From a bacterium (GTDB lineage: Bacteria; Actinomycetota; Acidimicrobiia; Acidimicrobiales; Bin134), in the NCBI GenBank assembly GCA_026708015.1, contig JAPOVT010000048.1, positions 1 to 64,000 of the forward strand: a stretch of 64,000 bases of DNA, given 5' to 3'. Position numbers and translations under genes: made by a program. This document shows positions 26,674 through 37,597 of this stretch, in pieces. Below the pieces are notes generated by a model that saw only the letters and a list, made by a program, of their open reading frames with translations, had not been told where the DNA came from and did no database searches. Within the stretch, counting starts at the first letter, position 1. Every line of letters starts with the position of its first letter.

Positions 26674-27708
26674 ATGGTAATGATGCATGTGGTCGTGGCC
26701 GGTGCCGGGGGAATCGGCGGCACCATAGCCGGAGAGATCGCCTTGGCTGGCGGTGAAGTGAGTGTGGTCGATGGCTGGTCCGACCATGTTGAGGCCATCC
26801 GAAACGACGGGCTGCGCTTGGTTGGTCCGGCACCGGGGAATGTGCGCACGACGCGGCTGCCCGCGTGGCACACCAGCGAGAGTCAACAGTTGGGGACCAT
26901 CGACGTCTTGGTACTGGCGGCGAAGGCATTCGACAACCAATGGCTGGCCTCCCTGTTAGCCCCCCAACTGGCGGCGGATGCCACGATCATCTCCGCTCAG
27001 AACGGGGTCAACGAGCCGCTGTTAGCCCAAGAGTTGGGTCCTGAGCGGGTCATCGGCACGGTAGTTCTGTTTGCCGCGGCCGCAACCGGGCCAGGCCAGG
27101 TAAGGCTGGATTGGCGTCCCACGCTACAGATCGGCGAACTCGACGGCACTCATACCGAGCGGCTGGAGCGGGTGGCGACGGCGCTGGGTCCGGGGATTGA
27201 CGTGGTGGTGAGCGACAACATCTGGGGGGCGATCTGGTCGAAGCTGGTAATGAACTGCATGAGCAACCCGGTAAACGCGGCGCTCGGGGGCAGAGCCAGA
27301 GACTGTCGGGAGCAGCCCGGGCCTCGGCGGATCAGCCTGGCCTGTGGGTCGGAGGCGGTGGCGATAGGTCAAGCCCGGGGTCACCGCATCGAGCCGGTAA
27401 GCGGGATCGACGCCGAGCTCATTCTTGTCGGCGGTGCAGGCGGGCCAGGGGCCGCCGATCTAGAAGCCCAGTGGGAGGCCACCGCTGCCGAGTTGGGGGA
27501 AGTCAAGGGGTCGATGCCCACCGACATCGAGCGGGGTCACAAGACCGAGATCGACTCGTTCAGCGGATTCATCAGCCGAGAGGGGAAGGTGCTGGGCATT
27601 CCCACCCCGGTCAACGACGCGGTGTTCCAAATTGTTCGGGGGATCGAGGCTGGTGCCCGATCGCCCGGCCCCCACAATCTGGACGAGCTTCTCGGCGTGT
27701 TGGGCTAG
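26674..27708 (+). CDS. 2-dehydropantoate 2-reductase family protein
   Basis: A 344-residue NADPH-dependent oxidoreductase of the ApbA/PanE fold. The N-terminal VVVAGAGGIGGTIAGEIAL is the nucleotide loop, the central AQNGVNE near 108 is the conserved Asn motif, and KLVMNCMSNPVNA near 190 carries the catalytic Lys. It starts at ATG 26674, with ATGs also at 26680 and 26683. The surrounding genes are catabolic, so this may be a paralogue acting on another ketoacid rather than the CoA-biosynthesis PanE. It converges on the enoyl-CoA hydratase with overlapping stops. Confidence 0.85.
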   Translation: MVMMHVVVAGAGGIGGTIAGEIALAGGEVSVVDGWSDHVEAIRNDGLRLVGPAPGNVRTTRLPAWHTSESQQLGTIDVLVLAAKAFDNQWLASLLAPQLAADATIISAQNGVNEPLLAQELGPERVIGTVVLFAAAATGPGQVRLDWRPTLQIGELDGTHTERLERVATALGPGIDVVVSDNIWGAIWSKLVMNCMSNPVNAALGGRARDCREQPGPRRISLACGSEAVAIGQARGHRIEPVSGIDAELILVGGAGGPGAADLEAQWEATAAELGEVKGSMPTDIERGHKTEIDSFSGFISREGKVLGIPTPVNDAVFQIVRGIEAGARSPGPHNLDELLGVLG

Positions 27709-28484
27709 CGCCCTTGCCAGCGGGGCGGTCGCTTTTCCGCGAAGGCCTGGGGGCCCTCTTGGGCATCGTCGCTGGCATAGACCGGTTCGTAGATCTCGTC
27801 GGCCACGGCGGCTGCCTCGGCGGGAGAAAGGCCGGCGGTGCCCCGGATCATGGCCTTCCCGGCGCGGACGGTGAGCGGCGCGTTGGCCGTGATTGCCCTG
27901 GCTAGCTGGGCCGCGGCCGACTTCAGTTCGGCTGCGGGCACAATCCGGTTGACCAAGCCAAGCTCATAGGCCCGCTGGGCACCTATCGGTTCGGCGGTGC
28001 ACAACAGCTCTATGGCCACTCGGGGTGGGATCAGCCAGCCAAGCTGAGCAGCCCACGGCGAGCCCCGGCCCACCTTGGCTTCGAGGATGCCGAAGCGGGC
28101 GTGGTCGGCGGCCACGCACAGGTCGCACTGCATAACCAGGTTGAATCCGAAGGCATAGGCCACGCCGTTGACCGCAGCGATGACCGGCTTGGTAACCCCG
28201 CCGTCGGCCAAGCGATCCCTGGTGAGGTGAGAGGGCAGTCCTCGCTCGGCTCGGGCGGCCATCTCCTTCAGGTCGGCTCCTGCCGAAAAGGCTGCATTAC
28301 CCGCGCCGGTCAGCACGGCCACCGCGATGTCGTCGTCGGACTCCACCCGGTCCCAGGCGGCTGCCAAACCCTCCGACACCGCCTGGTTTACGGCGTTGCG
28401 GGACTCAGGACGGTTGATCGTTACCCAGGCCACGCCCTCGGCAACTTCGAACAACACCGCTTTGGCGGCTGATTGGTCAGCCAT
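27705..28484 (-). CDS. enoyl-CoA hydratase/isomerase family protein
   Basis: A 259-residue crotonase-fold protein. The first oxyanion segment is FSAGADLKEMAARAE near 66-80. The second is NGVAYAFGFNLVMQCDLCVA near 105-124, where the usual G-G is replaced by AFG. EAKVGRGSPWAAQLGW near 137 continues the active-site loop. Residues normally acting as catalytic glutamates are not clearly placed, so hydratase versus isomerase or hydrolase is open. It overlaps the methyltransferase gene upstream by 8 nt. Confidence 0.88.
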   Translation of the reverse strand: MADQSAAKAVLFEVAEGVAWVTINRPESRNAVNQAVSEGLAAAWDRVESDDDIAVAVLTGAGNAAFSAGADLKEMAARAERGLPSHLTRDRLADGGVTKPVIAAVNGVAYAFGFNLVMQCDLCVAADHARFGILEAKVGRGSPWAAQLGWLIPPRVAIELLCTAEPIGAQRAYELGLVNRIVPAAELKSAAAQLARAITANAPLTVRAGKAMIRGTAGLSPAEAAAVADEIYEPVYASDDAQEGPQAFAEKRPPRWQGR

Positions 28485-29088
28485 TGCATACCGCCAGAGC
28501 CAAATAGTGATCGTCAGCGTCGTCCAAGTGCTCCAGCGTCCAACCCCCCTCGGCCAACAGCGGTCCGATGCGGTGCGGGTCGATATTCATGTCGTGGGCG
28601 TGGGTCCCCCGGTCTTTGTGGCGCGCGGCCAGGGCGTGGCGGCTGATGGGGTGAAACACGCCCAGCCGAGCGCCGCTGCGGGCAGCGCGAGCCATCTCCT
28701 GAAGCGTGCCCACCGGATTGGGTAGGTGGGGGAGCAACCCGGCGGCCAGGATTCCGGCAACGCAGCCGTCCCTCACGGGCAGCATCCCGATGTCGCCCAG
28801 CGCGCACACCGAAATCGACTGGCGCCCCAGGCGAGCTGCTTCCAAGAGCATGGCCGGAGTGGCGTCGATACCCAAGACGACGCCTTGATGGCCGACCGCA
28901 GCCCGCAACGGGGCCAATGCCCGACCCGAGCCGCAGCCGGTGTCGACGGCCACATCTCCGGGGGACAACCCGAGCTGGTCCACCGCCCACTTGAACAGGA
29001 CATCGTCGTCCGGATGGCGGTCCTCCCAGCCTGCCGCCCGGGAGGTGAAGAACTCCCTGGTTTCCGCCAAGTCCCTCGACAAGCCCAT
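28477..29088 (-). CDS. SAM-dependent methyltransferase
   Basis: A class I methyltransferase of 203 residues, starting at the ATG at 29088 (MGLSRDLAETREFF). Motif I is AVDTGCGSGRALAPL near residues 47-61, the acidic end of strand 2 is in VLGIDATPAMLLEA near 71, and motif IV is GILAAGLLPHLPNP near 108. A longer frame extends to 29553 but is the antisense of the thioredoxin-like gene, so it is not used. The substrate is unknown. The stop overlaps the start of the enoyl-CoA hydratase gene. Confidence 0.85.
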   Translation of the reverse strand: MGLSRDLAETREFFTSRAAGWEDRHPDDDVLFKWAVDQLGLSPGDVAVDTGCGSGRALAPLRAAVGHQGVVLGIDATPAMLLEAARLGRQSISVCALGDIGMLPVRDGCVAGILAAGLLPHLPNPVGTLQEMARAARSGARLGVFHPISRHALAARHKDRGTHAHDMNIDPHRIGPLLAEGGWTLEHLDDADDHYLALAVCNG

Positions 29089-29099
29089 AGAGCGACAGG

Positions 29100-29510
29100 C
29101 TATTGCCGGACGGAGGCGACAAGAGCCGACAACTCCGCAGCGGTGGCCGGGCCGGCCAAGGAGGCGCACACCGCGCCGGTGCGGTCGGCCAGCACAGCCA
29201 GAGGGACGGCGTCCACTGCATAGCGGCGGTGCAGGTCGCCGTGGCGGCGGAATTCCACCTCCTGCACCGCCAGCGAATCCTCGGCCAGGCTTTGGGCTGC
29301 TTTCACCACTGCGGCGCAGGTCGAGCAGGTCTTGGAGGTGAACACCGCCAACAGCCATTCGGCGTTGGGTTGGGCGAAGTCCCAGCGCTCCAAACTGATG
29401 GGCACCGAATATGTCGGCGCGGTCGGGCTTGAGGGGCGGAAGCGACGATAGAGCCAGGCCACTGCCAGCGCCCCGGCGATGACCCCAAGGGCGATCAGGG
29501 TGCGGGCCAC
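29100..29510 (-). CDS. membrane-anchored thioredoxin-like protein
   Basis: A 136-residue protein with an N-terminal hydrophobic helix (about residues 4-21) and a thioredoxin-fold domain outside or inside the membrane. The redox motif is TCSTC at 61-65 (Cys-Ser-Thr-Cys), preceded by LAVFTSK. The cis-Pro is in DAVPLAVL near 100. It overlaps the ftsH 3' end by 16 nt, so translation is probably coupled. The CSTC motif is non-canonical for thioredoxin (CGPC) and closer to thiol-disulfide or peroxiredoxin-reductant types. Confidence 0.8.
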   Translation of the reverse strand: MARTLIALGVIAGALAVAWLYRRFRPSSPTAPTYSVPISLERWDFAQPNAEWLLAVFTSKTCSTCAAVVKAAQSLAEDSLAVQEVEFRRHGDLHRRYAVDAVPLAVLADRTGAVCASLAGPATAAELSALVASVRQ

Positions 29511-31525
29511 GACTCCGGGGCGTCAGGCTCTTCCAATTCGGCGGTCGAGGCAACGGTGGTCGTAGCCGAGCCCCGCGTCCCTCCCGCGTTGCGAGAGCCG
29601 AGTGCCGCGCCGATTATGTCCCGGGGATCTCCAATGGGGCCCTCATCGCCCAACTCCACCAGTCGCCCGACCTCATCGCCGGAGATGGTCTCATGCTCTA
29701 GCAAGGCGCGAGCCACCAGGTCGAGGCCGTTGCGGTGCTTGGACAGCACCTCGCGGCACCGGTTCTCTTGAGTTCGCAGTATCTCAGCCACTTCTTCGTC
29801 GATCACTCGAGCGGTCTCGTCGCTGTATTCCCGGTTGGTCATCATCTCGTCGCCCAAGAACACCTGCCCCGCGCTTCGCCAGGCCATCGGCCCGATGCGG
29901 TCGCTCATACCCCACTCCCGCACCATGCGCCGGGCGAATTCGGTGGCGCCGGCCAGATCATCGGCCGCGCCGCTGGACGACACCCCGAACATCAATTCCT
30001 CGGCGATGCGCCCGCCCATCCGCATGACCAGCATGTCGTCGAGGTAGTCGCGTCGCAGGGTGTGGCGGTCTTCCTCGGGGAGCGTCATGGTCACCCCCAA
30101 TGCCATGCCCCGGGGAATGATGGTCACCTTGTGGAGCGGATCGGCGTGGGGCAAAACCGCAGCGCACACCGCATGGCCGGCTTCGTGGTAGGCGGTGATC
30201 TGCCGCTCTTCCTCGGACATGACCATCGACTCGCGCCGCTGTCCCATCAGCACCCGGTCGCGAGCGTTTTCGAAGTGGATCATTCGGATCTGTTCAGAAT
30301 CGTTGCGAACCGCAAACAGCGCGGCCTCGTTGACCAGGTTGGCAAGGTCGGCGCCGCTCATGCCCGGAGAGCCCCGGGCGATCAGCGGCAAGTCGACATC
30401 GGCGGCGATCTTCTTGGACCGGACGTGGACGTTGAGGATTTGCAAGCGGTCGTCAGCCTCGGGCAGCGGGACCACCACCTGGCGGTCGAACCGTCCGGGA
30501 CGCAGCAGCGCCGGGTCCAAGATGTCGGGCCGGTTTGTGGCCGCCATCATCACAATCCCCTCGGTGGCCTCAAAGCCGTCCATCTCGGCCAGCATCTGGT
30601 TGAGGGTCTGTTCCCGCTCGTCGTGGCCCCCGCCCAGACCGGCGCCCCGCTTGCGGCCGATGGAGTCGATCTCGTCGATGAAGATGATGGCCCGCCCCAT
30701 CTTCCGGGCCGACTCGAACAGGTCCCGCACCCGGCTGGCGCCCACGCCGACGAACATCTCCATGAAGTCCGAGCCGGTAACCGACAGGAACGGCACCCCG
30801 GCCTCGCCGGCCACCGCCCGGGCGATGAGCGTCTTGCCGGTGCCCGGCGGACCCACCAGCAGCACGCCTTTGGGAATGCGGGCCCCGATCTGGGCGAACT
30901 TGTCGGGGTGCTTCAGAAAGTCGACGACCTCGACAATCTCCTTCTTGACCCCCTCGTAGCCGGCCACGTCTTCAAAGGTGGTTCCCGGTCGCTCGGTGGT
31001 GTAGGTCTTGGCCTTCGACCGCCCGATGGACATGATCCCGCTCATCTGGCCCTGGGCCCGGCGCTGGAACCACCAGAAGATCAGGAAGATCAGCGCCACC
31101 GGGATCAGCAGGGGCAGGATGCTGGCCCAGATGCTGCTGCGGGGGGTGTGGAACTCGAATGTCGGGATGTTGGTCCGCAAGGTCTCTTCGACCTGTTCAG
31201 GCAGCGGGTTGGGCCCGGTGGTGTGGAACTTGGAGCCGTCTGCGCTCTCCGTCCTCGTTCCTTTGATGTCGCCGGTGTTGTTGTTGTACTCAGCCTCTTC
31301 GATGTTGCCATTGGTGGCTGCTACGACGAAGTCCCGGAACGAAATCTCCTCGCCCTTGTCATCGCCGCGGAACACATTGGAGAACAACAGGGCGGCCAGC
31401 AATCCCAGCACCACGAACCACACCCAGCGGGGCATCCGGCCCTGCGTGGCGGGCTGCTGACCCGGGCCGCGCTCGGGATCTCGCCGCTCAGGCGGCGGGG
31501 GAGGCGGCGGCGGAGAGGAGGCCAT
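29495..31525 (-). CDS. ftsH: ATP-dependent zinc metalloprotease FtsH
   Basis: A 676-residue membrane AAA+ protease that degrades misfolded and regulatory proteins. A Pro-rich N-terminus (eight prolines from residue 5) precedes TM1 (about 34-51). A periplasmic FtsH_ext domain and TM2 (about 129-153) follow. The AAA module has Walker A GPPGTGKT, Walker B IIFIDEID and the SRH region. The protease domain has HEAGH near 447 and a third ligand Asp further on. The length is a little above the 610-650 typical of the family. It is followed by, and overlaps, the thioredoxin-like gene. Confidence 0.97.
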   Translation of the reverse strand: MASSPPPPPPPPERRDPERGPGQQPATQGRMPRWVWFVVLGLLAALLFSNVFRGDDKGEEISFRDFVVAATNGNIEEAEYNNNTGDIKGTRTESADGSKFHTTGPNPLPEQVEETLRTNIPTFEFHTPRSSIWASILPLLIPVALIFLIFWWFQRRAQGQMSGIMSIGRSKAKTYTTERPGTTFEDVAGYEGVKKEIVEVVDFLKHPDKFAQIGARIPKGVLLVGPPGTGKTLIARAVAGEAGVPFLSVTGSDFMEMFVGVGASRVRDLFESARKMGRAIIFIDEIDSIGRKRGAGLGGGHDEREQTLNQMLAEMDGFEATEGIVMMAATNRPDILDPALLRPGRFDRQVVVPLPEADDRLQILNVHVRSKKIAADVDLPLIARGSPGMSGADLANLVNEAALFAVRNDSEQIRMIHFENARDRVLMGQRRESMVMSEEERQITAYHEAGHAVCAAVLPHADPLHKVTIIPRGMALGVTMTLPEEDRHTLRRDYLDDMLVMRMGGRIAEELMFGVSSSGAADDLAGATEFARRMVREWGMSDRIGPMAWRSAGQVFLGDEMMTNREYSDETARVIDEEVAEILRTQENRCREVLSKHRNGLDLVARALLEHETISGDEVGRLVELGDEGPIGDPRDIIGAALGSRNAGGTRGSATTTVASTAELEEPDAPESWPAP

Positions 31526-31577
31526 CGGCCAATTCTACGAGTGGTTGGCGACAAAGTCACCATTACGCTGCGGTGCA

Positions 31578-32360
31578 GTGGCAGTAGCTGAGCGGACAAG
31601 AGCCCGGGAAATCCGCTGGGGTTTGCCCGATGTGTGCATCGGGGTGGTGTTTTCCTGGGTGGCTGCGGTGGTGGTCTTCTTCGTTGTGCTGGCCGCAGTC
31701 GGCCTGGATACCGGAGGTGAGACCGGCACCGGGTCGTACGTGGGGCGCTACGGGCTGAGCGACGCCATGAGCCAGGAGCGCAACGACCCGGCGCTTCCCC
31801 TTTGGATCCTGCCGGTGGGCCAGATCGGGCTGTGGGGCGGGTTCGCCCTGACCACGCTGGTGGCCGGCACCCTGCGAGGAACCGGACTGCGGCGCGACTT
31901 CTGCTTGTCGATGAAGGCGTCGGATGTGCCTGTGGGGCTCTTGGTCGGGGTGTTTGCCCAGATCGCAGTGGTTTGGATCATCTATGCCCCGTTCCAGCAG
32001 TTCTTCGACTTCGACGTGAGCGAGGCCGCCCGGGAGATAACCGACCGGGCCGCCACCGGCGGCGACATCGCCCTGGTGATGCTGGGGGTGGTGGTGGGAG
32101 CCCCGATATTCGAGGAGCTGTTCTTCCGCGGTCTGGCTCTGAAGGCGTTCGAGCGGAAATGGGGGCCGGTGATGGGAGTGCTGGCCTCCTCCGTGCTGTT
32201 CGCCGCGGTGCATCTCCAACTCCTCCAATTCCCCGCACTGATGGCCTTCGGCATCATCGCCGCCCTGTTGGTGAAGCGCTACAAGCGGTTGGGGCCGGCC
32301 ATCTGGGCCCACGTCGGCTTCAACCTGGTCGCGGTGATCAACCTGATCTGGCTGGCCTAA
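31578..32360 (+). CDS. CPBP-family intramembrane metalloprotease
   Basis: A polytopic membrane protein with about seven hydrophobic helices and the CPBP (CAAX prenyl protease 2-like) motifs. These are EELFFRGLALKAFER (EExxxR), the FAAVHL histidine segment, and a final HVGFN (H-x3-N). GTG 31578 is taken as start; a TTG at 31545 in the same frame is an alternative. The gene is divergent from ftsH with about 50 nt between them. In the family some members act in bacteriocin self-immunity; here the function is unknown. Confidence 0.85.
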   Translation: MAVAERTRAREIRWGLPDVCIGVVFSWVAAVVVFFVVLAAVGLDTGGETGTGSYVGRYGLSDAMSQERNDPALPLWILPVGQIGLWGGFALTTLVAGTLRGTGLRRDFCLSMKASDVPVGLLVGVFAQIAVVWIIYAPFQQFFDFDVSEAAREITDRAATGGDIALVMLGVVVGAPIFEELFFRGLALKAFERKWGPVMGVLASSVLFAAVHLQLLQFPALMAFGIIAALLVKRYKRLGPAIWAHVGFNLVAVINLIWLA

Positions 32361-32412
32361 TTTGAGACTGTGAGCGCTGGGTGGCCGGCAGGCGATTGAA
32401 GGTTTGGAGACG

Positions 32413-33567
32413 GTGAGGACACCGGGTGTTCTGTCGGGGGCGATCCAGCCCTACGCATGGGGATCGCGGGAGGTTCTGCCCCGGATCATGGGGGTGCCGC
32501 CCACCGGAGAGCCCCAGGCCGAGTTGTGGCTGGGCGCCCATCCCCGAGCGCCGTCGATTCTGCGGCGCAGCGGGACAAACCGGCCGCTAAACCAGGTGAT
32601 CGCTGACGACCCGGTAGGAGAACTGGGAGCAAGCGCGGCCCAGAGCTTCGGCGGGGAACTGCCCTTTTTGCTGAAGATCCTGGCCGTGGACAAGCCGCTT
32701 TCGCTCCAGACCCACCCCACCCGCAGCCAGGCCCAAGCGGGGTTCGATTCCGAGGACGAGCAGGGAATCCCCCTGGATGCCGAGCATCGGTCGTATCGAG
32801 ATCGAAATCACAAGCCGGAGATGATCTGCGCGCTGGAGCCGTTCACCGCCCTGTGCGGGCTTCGGCCGCCGGAATCCGCCGCGGCTCTTCTCGACTCGCT
32901 GGAGGTTGCTGCTCTGGACCCGGCAATCAGCTTTTTGCAGGCAGGAGAGATTGCGCCGGCGCTTCGATGGCTGCTGGAGCGTTCGCCGGAATCCGGCACT
33001 GAGATCGCCCAGCAGGCGGCGGCGGCCTGCGCTGAGCCGGGCCCGTTTGCCGATGAGCGGCATTGGGGGGTGCAGATCGGGGAGCAACACCCTGGAGACA
33101 TCGGAGTGGCCATCGCCCTGATGCTGAACCTGGTCCGCCTCGAACCGGGACAGGCCCTCTTCCTGGGGGCCGGCAACCTGCACGTGTACCTGCGGGGGGC
33201 TGTCGTGGAGGTCATGGCCAATAGCGACAATGTGCTCAGGGGCGGCCTCACCGTGAAGAACGTTGACGTTCCGGCTCTGCTGGACGTAGTGGACTGCCGT
33301 CCCCATGAGGTGCTGGTCCAGGCTCCCACCCGACCTTGCTTCACATTCGAGGCACCGGTTCCCGATTTCAGCCTCACCCGAGTCGAGTTGGCTGGCTCGC
33401 AGCGGTTCGCGCCCTCGGGTCCGGAGATTGTGCTGTGCGCATCGGGGAGCTTGACGGTGGCGGGACACGAGATCACCGGTGGCGGAGCCGTCTGGGTGCC
33501 GGCGGGAGCAGGCGCACTGGAGATGGCCGGCAACGGACTGGTGTTCCGGGCTGCCACCGGCGGTTAG
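32413..33567 (+). CDS. manA: mannose-6-phosphate isomerase, class I
   Basis: A type I phosphomannose isomerase of about 384 residues, interconverting mannose-6-P and fructose-6-P. QTHPTRSQAQAGFDSE near 97-112 is the zinc-binding His motif, and YRDRNHKPEMICAL near 128 is the second Zn segment. LHVYLRGAVVEVMANSDNVL near 255-275 is the type I signature. The GTG at 32413 gives the canonical N-terminus; a TTG 9 nt upstream is possible. It is followed by a Trm112-like gene and an SIS isomerase gene, an arrangement seen in other actinobacteria. Confidence 0.94.
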   Translation: MRTPGVLSGAIQPYAWGSREVLPRIMGVPPTGEPQAELWLGAHPRAPSILRRSGTNRPLNQVIADDPVGELGASAAQSFGGELPFLLKILAVDKPLSLQTHPTRSQAQAGFDSEDEQGIPLDAEHRSYRDRNHKPEMICALEPFTALCGLRPPESAAALLDSLEVAALDPAISFLQAGEIAPALRWLLERSPESGTEIAQQAAAACAEPGPFADERHWGVQIGEQHPGDIGVAIALMLNLVRLEPGQALFLGAGNLHVYLRGAVVEVMANSDNVLRGGLTVKNVDVPALLDVVDCRPHEVLVQAPTRPCFTFEAPVPDFSLTRVELAGSQRFAPSGPEIVLCASGSLTVAGHEITGGGAVWVPAGAGALEMAGNGLVFRAATGG

Positions 33568-33622
33568 AAGCTGAAGGCGACAGCGCTAGGGATCGCGGCG
33601 TTGAGTGAGTAAGACTGTGGCC

Positions 33623-33859
33623 ATGGCGCTGGATCCCCGACTGCTCGAGATTCTGGCCTGCCCCGATGACAAAGGGCCGCTGCTGTATTTCCCCGATGAG
33701 GACTCGCTATACAATCCGCGCCTGCACCGCCGCTATTTGGTGGAAGACGACATCCCCAACATGCTCATCGACGAGGCTGAGACTGTGGATGAGGCCGAGC
33801 ATGGGCGGCTGATGGCCAGAGCGGAGTCGGAGTCCATTCCCTTCACCTTTGCTTCGTGA
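33623..33859 (+). CDS. Trm112/YcaR-like small protein
   Basis: A 78-residue protein with the Trm112-like N-terminus LLEILACPDDKGPLLYFPDE and the C-terminal DDIPNMLIDEAE. Zinc-ligand cysteines are reduced to one (the others read CPDDKG and no CxxC), which is common in actinobacterial homologues of this position. It is encoded between manA and the SIS isomerase gene, the usual actinobacterial order, and may tune the neighbouring isomerase or a methyltransferase. ATG 33623 is preferred to a GTG at 33605. Confidence 0.85.
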   Translation: MALDPRLLEILACPDDKGPLLYFPDEDSLYNPRLHRRYLVEDDIPNMLIDEAETVDEAEHGRLMARAESESIPFTFAS

Positions 33860-33902
33860 GGAATGGGCGCTCCGTGAGCAACCCAGAGTCCGGAGCGCAG
33901 CG

Positions 33903-34934
33903 GTGAGCGAGCGGGTGGACACGCTGGGCATGTGGCCGGCGGTCAATCGCCTGCCCGAGCAGATGCTGGACGCGCTGGAACGCTCCAATGACCTGGAAGG
34001 GCTGCCCGACCGGTCGGAGATCTCCAATGTGCTGGTGTTGGGCATGGGTCCGGGCGGGTTCGCAGGCGACCTGCTGGCGGTGACCGCGGGTCCGTTCATG
34101 CCTTTGCCCATTGTCGTGGTCAAGAGCTACCAACCGCCGTCGTATGTGGACCAGCAGACCCTGGTGTTCGCTCTCTCCGCCAGCGGCGACACTCCCGAGA
34201 TCGTCCAGGCTGCGGCCCAGGCCGCCGAAGCCGGATGTCGGGTTGTGGCGGTGACCGGAGGTGGCCAACTGGCCCGGATGGCATCTGCCTGGGATGCGCC
34301 GCTGGTCGAGGTAGATCCGATGCTGTACCCGCCCCGGGCCGGGCTGAGCGTGCTTACCGTCGCCCCGATGATCATCCTGGGGAAGATGGGCCTGTTCCCC
34401 GGCGCTGACCAGTGGGTGCGCCACGCGGTCCATCAGGTCCGCAGCCGCCGGGACACCATGCGGGAAGCGGCGGCTGATTTGGCCCGTCGCCTATCCGGCA
34501 CGGTGCCGCTGATCTACGGAGGGGGCGGGCTCGGGACCGTGGCCGCCCGGCACTGGAAGAACATGATCAACACCAGTGCCAAGGCCCCCGCCTTCAGCGC
34601 GGGCGTTCCCGACCTGTTGCACAACGAGATCGCGGGGTGGGGCCAGCACGGTGACTTGACCCGCCAGGTCTTCAGTCTGGTGCTGCTGCGCCACGAGCAC
34701 GAACATCCCGAGGTGATGCGGGGCTTCGACATCCTGGTCGACTTGATGGATGAGGTAGTGGGAGCAGTCCACCTCGTGGAGGCGGCCGGGGAGGGTCACG
34801 TGGCCCAGGTTTTCGACCTCATGTACCAGGGGTCGGCCACCGCACTGGAAATGGCTGCCGCGGTAGGCCTCGACCCCGGACCGGTACCAGCGATTATGGC
34901 GGCCCGACAAGCCCTGGCGGGTCGCACCACATGA
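33903..34934 (+). CDS. SIS-domain phosphoglucose/phosphomannose isomerase-like protein
   Basis: A sugar isomerase of 343 residues starting at GTG 33903. VLVLGMGPGGFAGDLLAV near residues 40-57 and FALSASGDTPEIVQA near 93 are the two halves of the SIS fold, and an HNEIAGW motif near 236 is the catalytic segment typical of the bifunctional Pgi/Pmi family. In that family members interconvert glucose-6-P, fructose-6-P and mannose-6-P. It lies immediately after the Trm112-like gene (43 nt), in the same likely operon as manA. Confidence 0.88.
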   Translation: MSERVDTLGMWPAVNRLPEQMLDALERSNDLEGLPDRSEISNVLVLGMGPGGFAGDLLAVTAGPFMPLPIVVVKSYQPPSYVDQQTLVFALSASGDTPEIVQAAAQAAEAGCRVVAVTGGGQLARMASAWDAPLVEVDPMLYPPRAGLSVLTVAPMIILGKMGLFPGADQWVRHAVHQVRSRRDTMREAAADLARRLSGTVPLIYGGGGLGTVAARHWKNMINTSAKAPAFSAGVPDLLHNEIAGWGQHGDLTRQVFSLVLLRHEHEHPEVMRGFDILVDLMDEVVGAVHLVEAAGEGHVAQVFDLMYQGSATALEMAAAVGLDPGPVPAIMAARQALAGRTT

Positions 34935-34976
34935 CCCCATTGAGGGGAAACCCGACTTCAGAAAGCGATAGTTGCA

Positions 34977-36419
<1,443 letters not shown>

Positions 36420-36485
36420 CCTGTCCAGTTGGGTGGGCCCGCGAGGGCAGGTCAATCTGTCACCGGTCGCTTCTAGCGTCCAGCC

Positions 36486-37160
36486 ATGTTGTTTTCGCAA
36501 TTTTGCGCGGGATGCGATGGGCCGGGGCCGTCGCCGTGTCGCCGGTGTACGGCGGGTATGCGCGCCGTGGGGGAGATGGCCGCGCTCGAGCCGCTGTCGG
36601 GGCTCTGGGCGGTTTTCGCCTACGCGGGGGCGGGCCGGGAGCTGCTCGCCCGGCTCAAGTACCGCAATCAGCGTTCGTGCGTGCGGTGGCTGGCGTCGGC
36701 CATGGCCACGACCCTGCCTTCGGACCTGGCCGCCGACGCGGTGACGTGGGCACCGACGTCCACGAGGCGGCGGCGCCAACGGGGGTTTGACCAGGCCGAG
36801 CTGCTGGCTCGGGCGTTGAGCCGCGAGACGGGGGTGCCCGTGGTCAGGTTGTTGAGGCGCGTAGACGAGGCGGGCCAGACCGGTCGGAACCGCAGCCAGC
36901 GGTTTCGCGCTCCGGTCTTTTCCGTCCGCCAGGCCTCGCCGTCGGCGGTCCTGGTGGTGGACGACGTGATCACCACCGGGGCGACCCTTCAGTCTGCGGC
37001 CAAGTCGCTTATCGGAGCAGGGGCGGAGCGAGTGGACGCGGTGGTAGCCGGGGCCACTCCATTGCCCTACACCACGCCTTCCGCGTGGCAACCTTCTGGT
37101 GTGGCTACCATGAGGACCCACAAGAGAAGCCCAGCCGAAAGGGAGCCGCCATGGATGTGA
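36486..37160 (+). CDS. ComF-family phosphoribosyltransferase
   Basis: A 224-residue protein of the ComF family linked to natural-transformation DNA processing. Four Cys at 7, 10, 18 and 21 form an N-terminal zinc ribbon. STRRRRQRGFDQAELLARAL near 96-115 is the conserved ComF segment, and VLVVDDVITTGATLQ near 160-175 is the PRPP-binding motif. Its last 10 nt overlap the start of the hpf gene, so the two are probably translationally coupled. The C-terminal 20 residues are unlike the family. Confidence 0.88.
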   Translation: MLFSQFCAGCDGPGPSPCRRCTAGMRAVGEMAALEPLSGLWAVFAYAGAGRELLARLKYRNQRSCVRWLASAMATTLPSDLAADAVTWAPTSTRRRRQRGFDQAELLARALSRETGVPVVRLLRRVDEAGQTGRNRSQRFRAPVFSVRQASPSAVLVVDDVITTGATLQSAAKSLIGAGAERVDAVVAGATPLPYTTPSAWQPSGVATMRTHKRSPAEREPPWM

Positions 37161-37483
37161 CCATCAGCAGCAGCGGGATGCAGGTGTCGCAGAGACTGGG
37201 GGAGGCCACCCGAACAAAGGTGGGCAAGCTGGACCGCTATCTATCGGGCATCGATCACGCCACAGTCCGGTTCAGCGAGGAGAAGAACCCCCGAATCCCC
37301 GAGCCCGACATCTGCGAGGTCACCCTGGAGGGCCACGGCTATCACATCCGCAGCCGAGTCAACGGTCCGACGCCGTTCGCGGCATTGGACCGAGCCATCG
37401 CCAAACTGGAGCGCCAGCTTCGCCGCACGAAAACCCGCCGCGTCGACCGGCAGCACCACTCCCGGGAGCACCGGGCCAGCTAG
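37151..37483 (+). CDS. hpf: ribosome hibernation-promoting factor, short form
   Basis: A 110-residue S30AE/HPF-domain protein. The ATG at 37151 is chosen because MDVTISSSGMQVSQRLGEAT begins the conserved fold; an upstream in-frame start at 37085 runs through the ComF gene. KLDRYLSGIDHATVRF near 25-41 and FAALDRAIAKLERQLRR near 78-94 are hallmark helices. The C-terminal dimerisation domain of long HPF is absent, so it is of the short type. secA follows. Confidence 0.9.
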   Translation: MDVTISSSGMQVSQRLGEATRTKVGKLDRYLSGIDHATVRFSEEKNPRIPEPDICEVTLEGHGYHIRSRVNGPTPFAALDRAIAKLERQLRRTKTRRVDRQHHSREHRAS

Positions 37484-37597
37484 TTCAGGCCAAGCGACGA
37501 GGGACTCCTCGACACGCCCACAAGAGCGCTCACCGTGGCGCGGCGCGTGGTCTCCGCTATCGGGATATGGGGGGCACAGCGGTAGAGTGGGCGCGGC

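Noticed and set aside
33623..33859. Loss of zinc cysteines in the Trm112-like protein as a mutation
   Set aside because: Actinobacterial homologues at this locus commonly lack them, so it is not an anomaly of this genome.
34935..34976. SAH riboswitch in front of ahcY
   Set aside because: The leader between the isomerase stop and ahcY is only 42 nt, too short for the known SAH riboswitch, and the conserved core was not seen; the CCCC/GGGG hairpin there is small.
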